NCBI RefSeq assembly: GCF_006376685.1 | Contig: NZ_VEWL01000004.1 | Location: 124,001-188,000, forward strand | Length of the DNA: 64,000 nt | Reading direction: 5' to 3' | Origin: Ochrobactrum teleogrylli | GTDB taxonomy: Bacteria; Pseudomonadota; Alphaproteobacteria; Rhizobiales; Rhizobiaceae | Shown: positions 52,403-61,403 of the stretch, one piece after another | Position numbering within the stretch: position 1 is the stretch's first letter | Layout of the letters: every line of letters starts with the position of its first letter | Notes under the pieces: model-generated | What the model saw: only the letters and a program-made list of their open reading frames with translations | Told to the model about the DNA's origin: nothing | Database searches by the model: none | Made by a program: the position numbers and the translations under genes

Positions 52403-53845
52403 TCACAGCGTGTTCTTCTGCATGCGGCCATCCTTCATGATGACCGCCAGACTTTCGGCAGGCTTTTCCAGCGCGTGGATATCTTCAAGCGGGTTGGTGT
52501 TCACAACAAGCAGATCCGCTAGCGCGTCCTTTTCAATCACACCCAGCTTGCCCGGATAAGGATTACGCAGGTTGGAAAGGGTCAGAAGTTCCGCATTGCC
52601 GGACGTCGCCATGCGCAGCGCCTCGGCGTTCGAATACCACTGGCTGAGATGGGTGAGCATGAAGCTCTGCCGCGGAGCCAGTTGGGGTGAAAACAGAATA
52701 TCTGAACCCCATGCGGTCTTGACCCCGTGCTTGCGGATCAGTTCATACATACGGGGCGTTGCGGCGAACAATTGCTGGGCTCTTTCAGCAGAAGGGCCGG
52801 TCAGTGTGCCGGTATCGTCCATGCTGAGAAAGGGCTGCGTGCTGAGCCAGACATTCTTGTCGACAAACATTCGCGCGGTTTCATCGTCCATCAAATGCGC
52901 ATGTTCAATACAGCCTACACCGACATTCAGCGAGCGCTGCACGGTGTGCGGTGCATAGGCATGCACCGTCATATAGGTGTTCCAGTCACGCGCCACGTCA
53001 TTGGCGGCGCGTATCTCGTTTTCGTCGAAAGTGGACATATCGAGTGGGCTGCGCGGGGTTGAAACACCGCCGCCACCGACCAGCTTCACCTGCGACGCGC
53101 CTTGCATCAACTGCTCACGGACCCGCATCTTGAGGCTGCCCGCATCGTCCACGATGGCCGCGCCGCCGATCTTTTCGCCGAGGCTAAGCTCGTTGCCGCC
53201 ACGCGGAACCTCGAAAGGCATTCTAAGGTCGCCGTGTCCGCCCGTCGTGGTGATCATCGCGCCGGATGGGTAAATACGCGGCCCCGGAATAATGCCGTTA
53301 TCAATCGCCTGTTTGAAAGTGAACACCGGCCCGCCCATGTCGCGAACCGTCGTAAAGCCACGCTCCAGCGTGCGCTCAGCCTCCGCCGTCGATGAGGCGA
53401 ATATGCCCGCAGGATCGCCGGTCAACAGCACATTCAAAGGCACGGCAGCATATAAAGTGTGCCAGTGCGCGTCGATCAGACCGGGCATCAGAACGCGACC
53501 GCCGCAATTAACCACCGTGGCGCCTTCGGGCGGCGCGCTGTTTGTCGTGTCCACGGCGACGATCTTGTTGCCTTCGACGAGAATCTGGACATCGGCGCGC
53601 AGGCTGTCCGACTTGCCGTCAAACAGGCTGACCTGCCGGAACAAGGTCCTGGCTGATGGACCGGTCGTCTGGGCGTGGAGTTTCTTCGGGGTGGCCGCCG
53701 CGATGGCGGTTGCTCCCAGCCCGGCAAGGAAGGAGCGGCGTGAAAAACTGTCCAACCGGCGGGAAACCTGTTGCAAGGCCGGGCTGAAACAGGAGCAGCC
53801 GGAGCCATGGACGAAGGATTGATATTTTTGTCCCAGCCGAAACAT
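52403..53845 (-). CDS. Tat-exported metal-dependent amidohydrolase
   Basis: A 480-residue amidohydrolase of the imidazolonepropionase-like group. Metal-site motifs are VLMPGLIDAHWHTLY, the later VHAYAPHT and CIEHAHLMD, and the catalytic aspartate in TAWGSDILF. The N-terminus contains a twin-arginine signal, SRRSFLAGLGATAIAAATP, preceded by an unusually long leader of about 33 residues. GAGGAGG upstream of the ATG at 53845 supports that start. It should act in the periplasm on a cyclic amide, dipeptide or similar amide bond. It has its own terminator and no evident operon partner. Confidence 0.88.
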   Translation of the reverse strand: MFRLGQKYQSFVHGSGCSCFSPALQQVSRRLDSFSRRSFLAGLGATAIAAATPKKLHAQTTGPSARTLFRQVSLFDGKSDSLRADVQILVEGNKIVAVDTTNSAPPEGATVVNCGGRVLMPGLIDAHWHTLYAAVPLNVLLTGDPAGIFASSTAEAERTLERGFTTVRDMGGPVFTFKQAIDNGIIPGPRIYPSGAMITTTGGHGDLRMPFEVPRGGNELSLGEKIGGAAIVDDAGSLKMRVREQLMQGASQVKLVGGGGVSTPRSPLDMSTFDENEIRAANDVARDWNTYMTVHAYAPHTVQRSLNVGVGCIEHAHLMDDETARMFVDKNVWLSTQPFLSMDDTGTLTGPSAERAQQLFAATPRMYELIRKHGVKTAWGSDILFSPQLAPRQSFMLTHLSQWYSNAEALRMATSGNAELLTLSNLRNPYPGKLGVIEKDALADLLVVNTNPLEDIHALEKPAESLAVIMKDGRMQKNTL

Positions 53846-53981
53846 AACGGTTCCTCCTCTGTTACCGGAATGGTAATTTACAATAGAATTGAACGCTATG
53901 CGGATGCTGGAAATTCTATGAAAATAAGTATTGTAGAGTCAATACTTATGAATATTCCTGCATTTTATTCTTGTAATCGCG

Positions 53982-55034
53982 TCAATGCAAATTTGCGTCT
54001 GTTTCCGTTAGAAGTGGCTCGTCATTCGACATCAGCGCGGCGATCCACGCAGCAGAAGGGGCTGCTGCGCAATAGACGATGACGGCGATCAGGATCGGAA
54101 CGCCGATGAACGCGCCAGCAATGCCCCACATGAAACTCCAAAAGAACACCGCGAATATGACCGCGAAGGGCGAGATCGACAGCGATGCACCGGCCAGCCG
54201 GGGTTCAAGATAACTGCCGATCACGAACTGGATGACATTGAGGCTGAGAAACACCACCAGGGCAAATTGCCAGGAGTCGAACTGGACGATGGCGAACAGT
54301 GTTGGCAAGGTCGTCGCAAAGAGCGGCCCCAGCACCGGAATATAGTTGAAGGAAAAGGCGATTGCGCCCCAGGCGGTCGCCAGTTCCAGACCTGCACCCA
54401 GCGCAAACAACCAGACAATCAGGCCAGTGAGAACGCTGGCAAATGTGCGCACCAGCATATAGCGCCGCAGCTTGGCGCCGATGATGCGGTTGCAGAGCAG
54501 GATGGTCTTGCCATAGGGCTGGGCGCGGGGGGAGGTGAGGCGCTTGTTGAAGTCGTCCACTTCCAAAAGGCCCAGCATGAGGAAGATGAAGACGAGAAGC
54601 AGGAAGCCGGCAAAGCTGTTCAGCCGTCCCGCCATGCCCTGCATGAAACGAACCGCCCACAGAACATCGAAACGGTCAGCCAATGGCCCGACGAGCGCAA
54701 TGCCATGCTCCTCAAGCCAGCCGGTCCAGCTGAGATAAATGGCCTGCAAGCGATCAGCATTGATGAAGAACCATTGTCCGAGTTTGCTGACGCCCCAGAC
54801 CAGCGATGATCCGACGACGATCATCACGGCCATGGAGACCACCAGCGTTATCAGCAGGGCAAGGCCGCGCGGCATATAGCGCTGCAGAACAGACTGGCAC
54901 GGCCAGACCATGGCGATGATGAACAGCGAAAAGACGAGCGGCGCGAAAACCGACTGCGCCACATACATCAGGGCAAGGACCAGTATGGCTGGTACGATGG
55001 CACCGAACGTCCGCGTGCCTCCCGTCATTCGCAC
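53982..55034 (-). CDS. AI-2E (PerM) family membrane protein
   Basis: A 350-residue polytopic protein with about seven to eight helices. The family pattern appears as LALMYVAQSVFAPLVFSLFIIAMVWP at the N-terminus (two adjoining segments) and GAIAFSFNYIPVLGPLFATTLPTLFA plus GSYLEPRLAGASLSISPF in the C-terminal half. Members export autoinducer-2 or act in Na+/H+ exchange; the substrate is not predictable. Its start lies 10 bases after the arginine deiminase stop on the same strand, so it appears to be the third gene of the arc operon. Confidence 0.9.
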   Translation of the reverse strand: MRMTGGTRTFGAIVPAILVLALMYVAQSVFAPLVFSLFIIAMVWPCQSVLQRYMPRGLALLITLVVSMAVMIVVGSSLVWGVSKLGQWFFINADRLQAIYLSWTGWLEEHGIALVGPLADRFDVLWAVRFMQGMAGRLNSFAGFLLLVFIFLMLGLLEVDDFNKRLTSPRAQPYGKTILLCNRIIGAKLRRYMLVRTFASVLTGLIVWLFALGAGLELATAWGAIAFSFNYIPVLGPLFATTLPTLFAIVQFDSWQFALVVFLSLNVIQFVIGSYLEPRLAGASLSISPFAVIFAVFFWSFMWGIAGAFIGVPILIAVIVYCAAAPSAAWIAALMSNDEPLLTETDANLH

Positions 55035-55044
55035 GAAACCTCGC

Positions 55045-56289
55045 CTAGTAGTCCACGGCGTCGCGAATGATGGGGCAGGTCATGCAATGGCCGCCGCCAC
55101 GACCGCGCCCAAGTTCCGCGCCAGTGATGGTGATGACTTCAATGCCCTGTTTGCGCAGCAGCGTGTTGGCATAGGTGTTGCGGTCATAGGCAAAGACGAC
55201 GCCGGGCGAGGCGCAGACAAGGTTTGCGCCGCTATCCCATTGGGTGCGTTCACGCATGTAATCATTGCCGCCGGTTTCGACGACGCGCATCTTCTTCAGG
55301 CCCAGCGCATCGCGCACCGTATCGACGAAGCTGCCCTTGTCCTTGTGCAGTTCGACGCCACCCTTGCCATCAGGCCGATAGGAAAAGGCATCGATCCCAT
55401 CGACGATATCCGGATAAATCAGCACGCAATCGCGGTCGGCGAAGGTGAAAACCGTATCGAGATGCATGGCAGCGCGCAGTTTTGGCATAGCGGCGACGAT
55501 GACACGTTCGGCTCCACCCTTGGCGAACAGGGCTTGCGCGACCTGACTGATCGCCTGCCTGGAGGTGCGCTCGCTCATGCCGATCAGCACATTGCCCTTG
55601 CCGATGGGCATCACATCGCCCCCTTCCAGGGTGGCGAGGCCCCAATCCTTTGTCGGGTCGCCCCACCAGACATTGACCTTGCCCGCAAAGTCGGGATGGA
55701 ACTTGTAGATCGAAGACGTCAGGATCGTTTCTTCATGGCGCGCTGGCCAATAGAGCGAGTTCAGCGTCACGCCGCCATAAATCCAGCAGGTGGTGTCGCG
55801 GGTATAGAGAGTATTGGGCAGCGGCGGCAGCAGATATTCATTGGCCCCGGCGGCATCGCGGATCAGCGCCAGTTGTTCGCCGCCGATATCCTCCGGAAAT
55901 TCCGTCGTGGACAGGCCGCCGATCAGCGTTTCAGCAAGCTCGCGGTTTGACAGGCCTTCGAGATAGGAACGCACTTCATCGATCAGCCCAAGCCCGATCT
56001 GGTTGGGCACGATCTGATGATCGAGAATCCAAGCCTTGGCTTCCGGCACAGCCAGCGTCTCGGCGAGGAGATTATGCATTTCCAGAACTTCGATGCCGCG
56101 GTCGCGCATCTTGGTCATGAAGTCGAAATGGTCGCGCTTGGCGTTATCGACCCACATGACATCATCGAACAACAGGTCGTCGCAATTGCTGGGCGTCAGG
56201 CGCTGGTGCGCGCGTCCCGGTGCGCAGACAAGCACCTTGCGCAATTGACCGACTTCAGAATGTACACCAAGCGGAGTGTCGTTTGTCAT
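55045..56289 (-). CDS. arcA: Arginine deiminase
   Basis: A 414-residue guanidino-modifying enzyme, normal length for ArcA. Active-site segments are intact: [35 protein letters not shown] and the catalytic cysteine in [15 protein letters not shown]. It converts arginine to citrulline and ammonia, which raises pH and feeds nitrogen. It follows the antiporter gene by 40 bases. Neither carbamoyltransferase (arcB) nor carbamate kinase (arcC) is nearby, so any energy yield depends on genes elsewhere. Confidence 0.96.
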   Translation of the reverse strand: MTNDTPLGVHSEVGQLRKVLVCAPGRAHQRLTPSNCDDLLFDDVMWVDNAKRDHFDFMTKMRDRGIEVLEMHNLLAETLAVPEAKAWILDHQIVPNQIGLGLIDEVRSYLEGLSNRELAETLIGGLSTTEFPEDIGGEQLALIRDAAGANEYLLPPLPNTLYTRDTTCWIYGGVTLNSLYWPARHEETILTSSIYKFHPDFAGKVNVWWGDPTKDWGLATLEGGDVMPIGKGNVLIGMSERTSRQAISQVAQALFAKGGAERVIVAAMPKLRAAMHLDTVFTFADRDCVLIYPDIVDGIDAFSYRPDGKGGVELHKDKGSFVDTVRDALGLKKMRVVETGGNDYMRERTQWDSGANLVCASPGVVFAYDRNTYANTLLRKQGIEVITITGAELGRGRGGGHCMTCPIIRDAVDY

Positions 56290-56329
56290 GGTGCTTGAAC
56301 CTCCCTACGCGTGATTATTCGCCGAACAT

Positions 56330-57763
56330 TCAATGGGTGATGAGGCCGGTCAGCAGACCGTAGAAACCGATCAAACCGGCAATCACGGTGATGGCAAAGA
56401 TGACCAGTTCCACCGTGGTGAAGAGCTGCACCTTCTGTTCCCGCCTTGCCCAGAAATAAAGGATCGTGCCGGGCACGAAGAGCACGGCCACCAGCAGCAC
56501 ATATTTCAGCCCGGCGGCGATGAACATGAAGATGGTGTAGATGGCGGCAATCCAGGCAAAAACCTGATCTCGCCCGCGTCCGCGCGCATCGGCCTCATAA
56601 CCTTCGCCGCGACGGGTCACCAAAATGCCGTAGCCCGCCACAAGCAGATAAGGCAAAAGCGACGTCACGCTCGTCATGTCGAGCATGAAGTTGAAGGCGT
56701 CCCGTGACCAGTAGGTCGAGATGACGAACAGCGAGACGACGATATTGGTCAGCCACAACGCATTGGCTGGAACCCGGTTGTTGTTTTGCGCCGCGAACAG
56801 TTTCGGCATGTCGTCCGATTTTGCGGCGGCAAACAAAACTTCGGCGCAGATCAGCGACCATGCAAGATAGGCGCCGAGAACGGAAACCAGCACGCCGATG
56901 GAAATGAACACCGCGCCCCAATGGCCAGCCACCACTTCGAGGACGCTGGCGAGCGAGGGTTGCTGAACGGCAGCGATTGCCGATTGCGGCATCACGGCAT
57001 AGGGCAGCAGCGTGACTGCAACCATCAGGCCCAGCACGCCGACAAAGCCGAGAATGGTTGCGGTGCCCACATCGGAGCGCTTCTTGGCGAAGCGGGAATA
57101 AACGCTGGCGCCTTCGATGCCGATAAACACGAAGACCGTGATCAGCATCGTGTCTCGCACCTGCGCGATCAGCGGCTTGGCAGGCATGTCCGGGCCGCCG
57201 AAGAAGTTTTCGGCAAACTGATCGTAATTGAATGCGAAGATCAAAATGAGAATGAAGACGATGATCGGCACGATCTTGGCCACGGTGACGATCGTGTTGA
57301 TGAAAGTCGCCTGTTCCACACCACGCAGGATCATCATGTGAAACGACCAGATACCGATCAGCGAGACGACGATGGCGGGCACGCTGCTGCCGTCGCCGAA
57401 GATATCGGGAAAGAAGCGTCCGAGCGTGGAGCCGATCAGCACCCAGTAAAACACGTTGCCGAGGCAACTGCCGAGCCAATAGCCGAAAGCCGATAGGAAC
57501 GCCATATAGTTTCCGAAACCGGCTTTGGCATAGGCAAAGACGCCGGAGTCGATATCGGGTTTCTTCTCGGCCAGCACCTGAAAGACGCGCGCCAGCATAT
57601 ACATGCCGGTGCCAGCGATCAGCCAGGCGATGATTGCCCCAAAGGGACCTGTGGCCGCGCCAAAACGACCGGGCAGGTTGAAGATACCTGCGCCGACCAT
57701 CGATCCCACAACCATGGCGGTGAGCGCGAGAAGCGGAAGTTTCTGATTGTCGCCTGATGCCAT
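56330..57763 (-). CDS. arcD: Arginine/ornithine antiporter, APC family
   Basis: A 477-residue amino acid-polyamine-cation transporter with 12 or more helices. TM1 contains the APC binding motif VVGSMVGAGIFNLPGRFG. Loop and helix patterns (AEKKPDIDSGVFAYAKAGFG; FGYWLGSCLGNVFYW) match basic amino acid/polyamine antiporters of the ArcD group. It is the first gene of the minus-strand unit arcD-arcA-AI-2E gene and should exchange external arginine for ornithine or citrulline. Assignment to arginine rests mainly on the neighbour. Confidence 0.92.
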   Translation of the reverse strand: MASGDNQKLPLLALTAMVVGSMVGAGIFNLPGRFGAATGPFGAIIAWLIAGTGMYMLARVFQVLAEKKPDIDSGVFAYAKAGFGNYMAFLSAFGYWLGSCLGNVFYWVLIGSTLGRFFPDIFGDGSSVPAIVVSLIGIWSFHMMILRGVEQATFINTIVTVAKIVPIIVFILILIFAFNYDQFAENFFGGPDMPAKPLIAQVRDTMLITVFVFIGIEGASVYSRFAKKRSDVGTATILGFVGVLGLMVAVTLLPYAVMPQSAIAAVQQPSLASVLEVVAGHWGAVFISIGVLVSVLGAYLAWSLICAEVLFAAAKSDDMPKLFAAQNNNRVPANALWLTNIVVSLFVISTYWSRDAFNFMLDMTSVTSLLPYLLVAGYGILVTRRGEGYEADARGRGRDQVFAWIAAIYTIFMFIAAGLKYVLLVAVLFVPGTILYFWARREQKVQLFTTVELVIFAITVIAGLIGFYGLLTGLITH

Positions 57764-58159
57764 AGTCCCCTCTCATTACAAAACGAATAAGAACAGATAC
57801 GAAAGCAGTTCTGGGCAGAATATCGGGTCGTCTGATCTAGATCGGTTTCACTGAGGTTTGAAACCTTGCAAACACTCTAGTTTTTGGTGTTCAACTACAT
57901 CTTATCCGTCGCAGCTTGGCGTTGAACCCTAGCGACAGTTGGCTAAAATGCTCCCTCTGTATTGGTTGCTCCGAAGCTAATGCATGTCAAATGATAAGTA
58001 AACGGGCAAGATGACTGTAGCAGTTGCCAATAAGACATATGTTTCAATTCGATACAGTCAGATTTATATATGCATAGGCGCGAAAAAGGGTTCGTCAAGA
58101 CCAGTATCCAGAAATAAGTTTTCCAGAACGGATCTCCGAATCTGCTTGATGGGAACCGG
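57764..58159. other. Intergenic region upstream of arcD
   Basis: A 396-base, comparatively AT-rich gap holding the arcD promoter. The inverted repeat GGTTTCA/TGAAACC lies at 57844-57865 next to GATCTAGATC, which may be a degenerate repeat. I searched for an FNR-type box (TTGAT-N4-ATCAA) and did not find one. A 76-codon minus-strand frame at 57943-58173 looks random in composition and I do not call it. Confidence 0.5.
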
Positions 58160-59074
58160 TTAGCGGCGCTCAACCATTTGCGATTTGGCGATGACCTTCA
58201 CGACCCAGTCGGCAAAAACGCGCAGCCGGTTGCTGAGATGCCGGTTTGGCGGGTAGACCAGATAGATCGGCATCGGATCGATCTCCCAGTCTTCGAGAAC
58301 CGGCCGCAAGGTGCCTTTTTCCAGATCGTCCCGGACCATGAACAAAGGCGCTTGCGCGACCCCCAGACCGGCGCGTACCGCCGCTAGATAGGTGGTCGCT
58401 TCATTGGCGGCCACGACATAGCGCCCGTTGACTTCGATTTCCTCGGTGCCACGCCTGAACTGAAATGGCATTTGCTGCCCTGTGGACGGACGGAAATAGC
58501 CGACCGCATAGGTGCCGTTGGCAAGATCGGACGGGTGTTGCGGCGTGGAACAGCGATCCAGATATTCGGCGGAAGCGCACGCGATGGAATGCATGTCGCC
58601 GATGCGTCGGGCGATCAGCGACTGGTCGGTCAATTCGCCAATCCGAATGGCGCAATCCACATTTTCCGCGACGTAATCGACCGGGCGATCCGATACGCCG
58701 AGATCGATCTGGATATCGGGATAGCGCTGGTGAAACTCGATCAGGGCTGGAATGACGATCAAATTGGCGACGGCGCTTGCCATTTCCACACGCAGGCGGC
58801 CTTTGGGCAAGGTCTGTGCGCTGGACAGGCTGCCGTCGAGTTCCTGCAGATCGGCCAGCAATCGCGCCGCGCGCTCATAGTAAAGTGCGCCGTCCGGTGT
58901 TACGAGAACACGACGGGTGGTGCGATTGAGGAGTTTTGCGCCCAGATGGGCTTCCAATCCCTGAATGAGATTGCTGATGGTTGCCTTGGGCATGCCGAGT
59001 GACGCGGAGGCGCGCGTAAAGTTTCCGGTTTCGACAACCCGGAGAAAGGCGCGCATGGCCGAAAGTTGGTCCAT
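58160..59074 (-). CDS. LysR family transcriptional regulator
   Basis: A 304-residue LTTR with N-terminal winged HTH ([39 protein letters not shown]) and an effector domain ([38 protein letters not shown]). It is divergent from the hydrolase-fold gene at 59201 and the efflux genes after it, so it may regulate them. The effector is unknown. Confidence 0.94.
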   Translation of the reverse strand: MDQLSAMRAFLRVVETGNFTRASASLGMPKATISNLIQGLEAHLGAKLLNRTTRRVLVTPDGALYYERAARLLADLQELDGSLSSAQTLPKGRLRVEMASAVANLIVIPALIEFHQRYPDIQIDLGVSDRPVDYVAENVDCAIRIGELTDQSLIARRIGDMHSIACASAEYLDRCSTPQHPSDLANGTYAVGYFRPSTGQQMPFQFRRGTEEIEVNGRYVVAANEATTYLAAVRAGLGVAQAPLFMVRDDLEKGTLRPVLEDWEIDPMPIYLVYPPNRHLSNRLRVFADWVVKVIAKSQMVERR

Positions 59075-59129
59075 TGATCAATAACCGTCATTGTTCGAGA
59101 TTTTGGATAGTGTAACCAATCTAGGGGGA

Positions 59130-59145
59130 CTATTCCAGATAATAG
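59130..59145. promoter_or_regulatory. Small palindrome in the LysR divergent region
   Basis: CTATT and AATAG, perfect arms around CCAGAT, lie 56 bases from the LysR start and 56 from the hydrolase-like start. The central position suits a LysR-type site, though the arms are short and AT-rich. Confidence 0.35.
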
Positions 59146-59200
59146 ACAATGCTAATATCTGACCATGGCGGTTTGCCGCTAGACATGAAAGCTAAGAAAG

Positions 59201-60016
59201 ATGTGCGAGAAGTTTACGGTTGAAACAATGCAGGCTGGCAATTGCACCTGCACGGCACGCATTTATCGCGGCGCCAAATTGCTTTCACCGCCGCCTGTGG
59301 TGCTGCATCTCCATGGTGGGGCTTTCTCGACAGATTGTCCAGATACCTGCGAGGGTGTTGCCGAAGCTCTTGCCGATGCGGGAGCAGTGGTGGTCTCGCC
59401 GGAATATTCGTCGGCCTGTCTCAACCCGTTCCCGGCGGCGCTTGAGGTGGCCTATGCCATTCTGACTTCGATGCGTGCGCGTTGCCCGGAATTTGCACAC
59501 AAGAAGTCGATGCTGTTCGTCGCCGGTGAAGAGGCGGGCGGTAATATCGCAGCCGGTTTGGCGCTTATGGCGCGAGATCAGAATCTGACGGATCTCAAAG
59601 GTCAGATATTGCTTTCGCCCATGCTCGACCCGTGCCTTGCGACGGCGTCTTTCCGCAAATACTGCCCGGAAAGTGCGGTGCAGGCCATGTCGGATGGCTG
59701 GCAGCATTATCTGGGTCAGTGCGGAGGGTTCACTCACCCCTACGCTGCGCCTGCGCTGTGTACGCGTCTTGCCGGTCTGGTGCCGACACTGCTCGTTACC
59801 AGTGCCGAATGTCCGATGCGCGACGAGACCCAGGCCTATGCCGAGCGGCTGCGTCAGGCAGGCGTCAAGGTTCAGTCCCATGTCCTGCCGGGTCAGGCTA
59901 GCTGGATACCGGAAAGTAACGTGGCGGACCGTGAGTGGTCGCCACAGAAAGAAGCTCTTGTCGGCCTGTTTTCGGATTTCTTCCTGCGGGCCGGTGCGAA
60001 TGCAATAGCAGCATAA
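59201..60016 (+). CDS. Alpha/beta hydrolase-fold protein lacking the catalytic serine
   Basis: A 271-residue protein resembling the hormone-sensitive lipase/esterase family. The oxyanion motif LHLHGGAFS is present, but the nucleophile elbow that should read G-D-S-A-G-G reads GEEAGGN, with glutamate in place of serine. The usual late H-G-F motif is also absent (LPGQASWIPES). It is therefore probably not an esterase and may bind a ligand instead, or the fold has been reused. The reading frame is intact with no sign of decay. It lies between a divergent LysR gene and an RND efflux pair 77 bases downstream. Confidence 0.85.
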   Translation: MCEKFTVETMQAGNCTCTARIYRGAKLLSPPPVVLHLHGGAFSTDCPDTCEGVAEALADAGAVVVSPEYSSACLNPFPAALEVAYAILTSMRARCPEFAHKKSMLFVAGEEAGGNIAAGLALMARDQNLTDLKGQILLSPMLDPCLATASFRKYCPESAVQAMSDGWQHYLGQCGGFTHPYAAPALCTRLAGLVPTLLVTSAECPMRDETQAYAERLRQAGVKVQSHVLPGQASWIPESNVADREWSPQKEALVGLFSDFFLRAGANAIAA

Positions 60017-60093
60017 CGTCAGTTCGAAAGTCCTCCCAAGCTTTCATTTGACGATCAGAATGTAGCCGGCCCTGACCGGCAAGGAGATACAAC

Positions 60094-61284
60094 ATGACGT
60101 CGATCATTGGACGCCGGGCCCTGTGGGGCGCCGGCCTGAGTATCCTATTGTCTGCAGCTGGCGGTGGTGCCATTCTTTTTGGCGTTCCGCATCTGAAGGC
60201 GGATGCGGCGACGGATATTTCCGCGCCGCCTCCTGCCGTGCCGGTATCGGTTGCCAAGGCGGAATCGCGCCGCATCTCGACCTGGGAAGAGTTTTCGGGT
60301 CGCCTTGAGGCAATCGAGCGCGTCGAAATTCGCCCTCGTGTCGGCGGAGCCATCCTGAAAGCGCATTTCCGTGAGGGCGCGCTGGTCAAACAGGGCGACT
60401 TGCTGGTCACCATTGATCCGGAGCCCTATGCGGCAGCGGTTGAAAAAGCCAGGGCGCAGGTTTCCGCCGAGGAAGCGCGTGTCGCGCTGGCCAAGACGGA
60501 ACTGGATCGCGGTCGCCAGCTTGTAACCTCACGCACGCTCGCCCAGAGCGGGCTGGACCAGCGGTCAAGCGCCTTTGACGAAGCGCAGGCAAGCTTGCGG
60601 TCGGCCAAGGCGGCGTTGCGTTCGGCTGAACTCGATCTCCAATATACGGAAGTGCGCGCACCGATCTCCGGTCGCGTCGGGCGGCTGGAGGTGACAGCCG
60701 GTAATCTGGTTGCCGCAAGCTCCGCTTCGCCGGTGCTGACCACGCTCGTTTCGGTCGATCCGATCTATGCAAGCTTCAGCGCCAATGAAGAGGTTGTCAC
60801 CAAGGCGCTTGCCAAGCTTGCCGCATCGCCGGGCGGCAGCGCCATAGAACGTATTCCCGTCCAGATCGGGACAGCTGCCGATGATGGCACGCCGATTTCC
60901 GGCCATATCCAGCTGATCAACAATGAAGTGGATGCCACCACGGGCACGATCCGCGTGCGCGCATCCATCGACAATCCGGATGGCAAGCTCATTCCCGGCC
61001 AGTTTGTGCGCATTCGCTTTGGCGAACCGGAACCGGGCGAAAAGCTGGTGGTGAGCGACCGCGCCATTGCCTCCGATCAGGACAAGAAGTTCGTCTTCGT
61101 CGTGGGCGCAGACAATAAGGTTGAATACCGGCAGGTGGTGCTCGGTCGCAATTATGACGGCTTGCGCATTGTCGAAAGCGGCTTGAAGGCTGGCGAGAAC
61201 ATCGTCGTCAACGGCCTGCAGCGCATTCGTCCGGGCGTGGTGGTCGCGCCGCAACCCGTAACCGAAACACTTGCCAAGAATTAA
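60094..61284 (+). CDS. bepF: RND efflux periplasmic adaptor (BepF-like)
   Basis: A 396-residue membrane fusion protein of the AcrA/MexA family. An N-terminal membrane/signal segment (residues ~8-30) is followed by VEIRPRVGGAILKAHFREG, an alpha-hairpin, SGRVGRLEVTAGNLV and the membrane-proximal domain. There is no lipobox. AAGGAG precedes the ATG. It directly precedes an HAE-1 RND pump on the same strand. Pair composition and chromosome context fit the Brucella BepFG multidrug pump; the symbol is from memory and moderately sure. Confidence 0.88.
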   Translation: MTSIIGRRALWGAGLSILLSAAGGGAILFGVPHLKADAATDISAPPPAVPVSVAKAESRRISTWEEFSGRLEAIERVEIRPRVGGAILKAHFREGALVKQGDLLVTIDPEPYAAAVEKARAQVSAEEARVALAKTELDRGRQLVTSRTLAQSGLDQRSSAFDEAQASLRSAKAALRSAELDLQYTEVRAPISGRVGRLEVTAGNLVAASSASPVLTTLVSVDPIYASFSANEEVVTKALAKLAASPGGSAIERIPVQIGTAADDGTPISGHIQLINNEVDATTGTIRVRASIDNPDGKLIPGQFVRIRFGEPEPGEKLVVSDRAIASDQDKKFVFVVGADNKVEYRQVVLGRNYDGLRIVESGLKAGENIVVNGLQRIRPGVVVAPQPVTETLAKN

Positions 61285-61292
61285 TTGAAACG

Positions 61293-61361
61293 GCGCGCCA
61301 GACGGCGCGCGCAAATGCAAAAGCTCGGCCTCATCAACCCGCGAAATCGAAGATTTCGCGG
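61293..61361 (+). other. Two intercistronic hairpins between adaptor and pump genes
   Basis: GCGCGCC/GGCGCGC with a 4-base loop (61293-61310) is followed by CCGCGAAATC/GATTTCGCGG, a perfect 10-bp stem with a 3-base loop (61339-61361). Neither has a T-run. They may limit read-through into the pump gene or protect the adaptor message. Confidence 0.55.
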
Positions 61362-61403
61362 ACCGGGAGAGTCTTTGCCTTCCCGCTTAAGGGGGATAAA
61401 CAG

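Noticed and set aside
52191..52406. A 71-codon minus-strand frame between glnII and the amidohydrolase
   Set aside because: It spans the amidohydrolase terminator hairpin and has no ribosome site.
57764..58159. FNR/anaerobox control of arcD-arcA
   Set aside because: No TTGAT-N4-ATCAA-like site found on reading the region.
57943..58173. A 76-codon minus-strand frame upstream of arcD
   Set aside because: Composition is not protein-like, there is no ribosome site, and it overlaps the end of the LysR gene.
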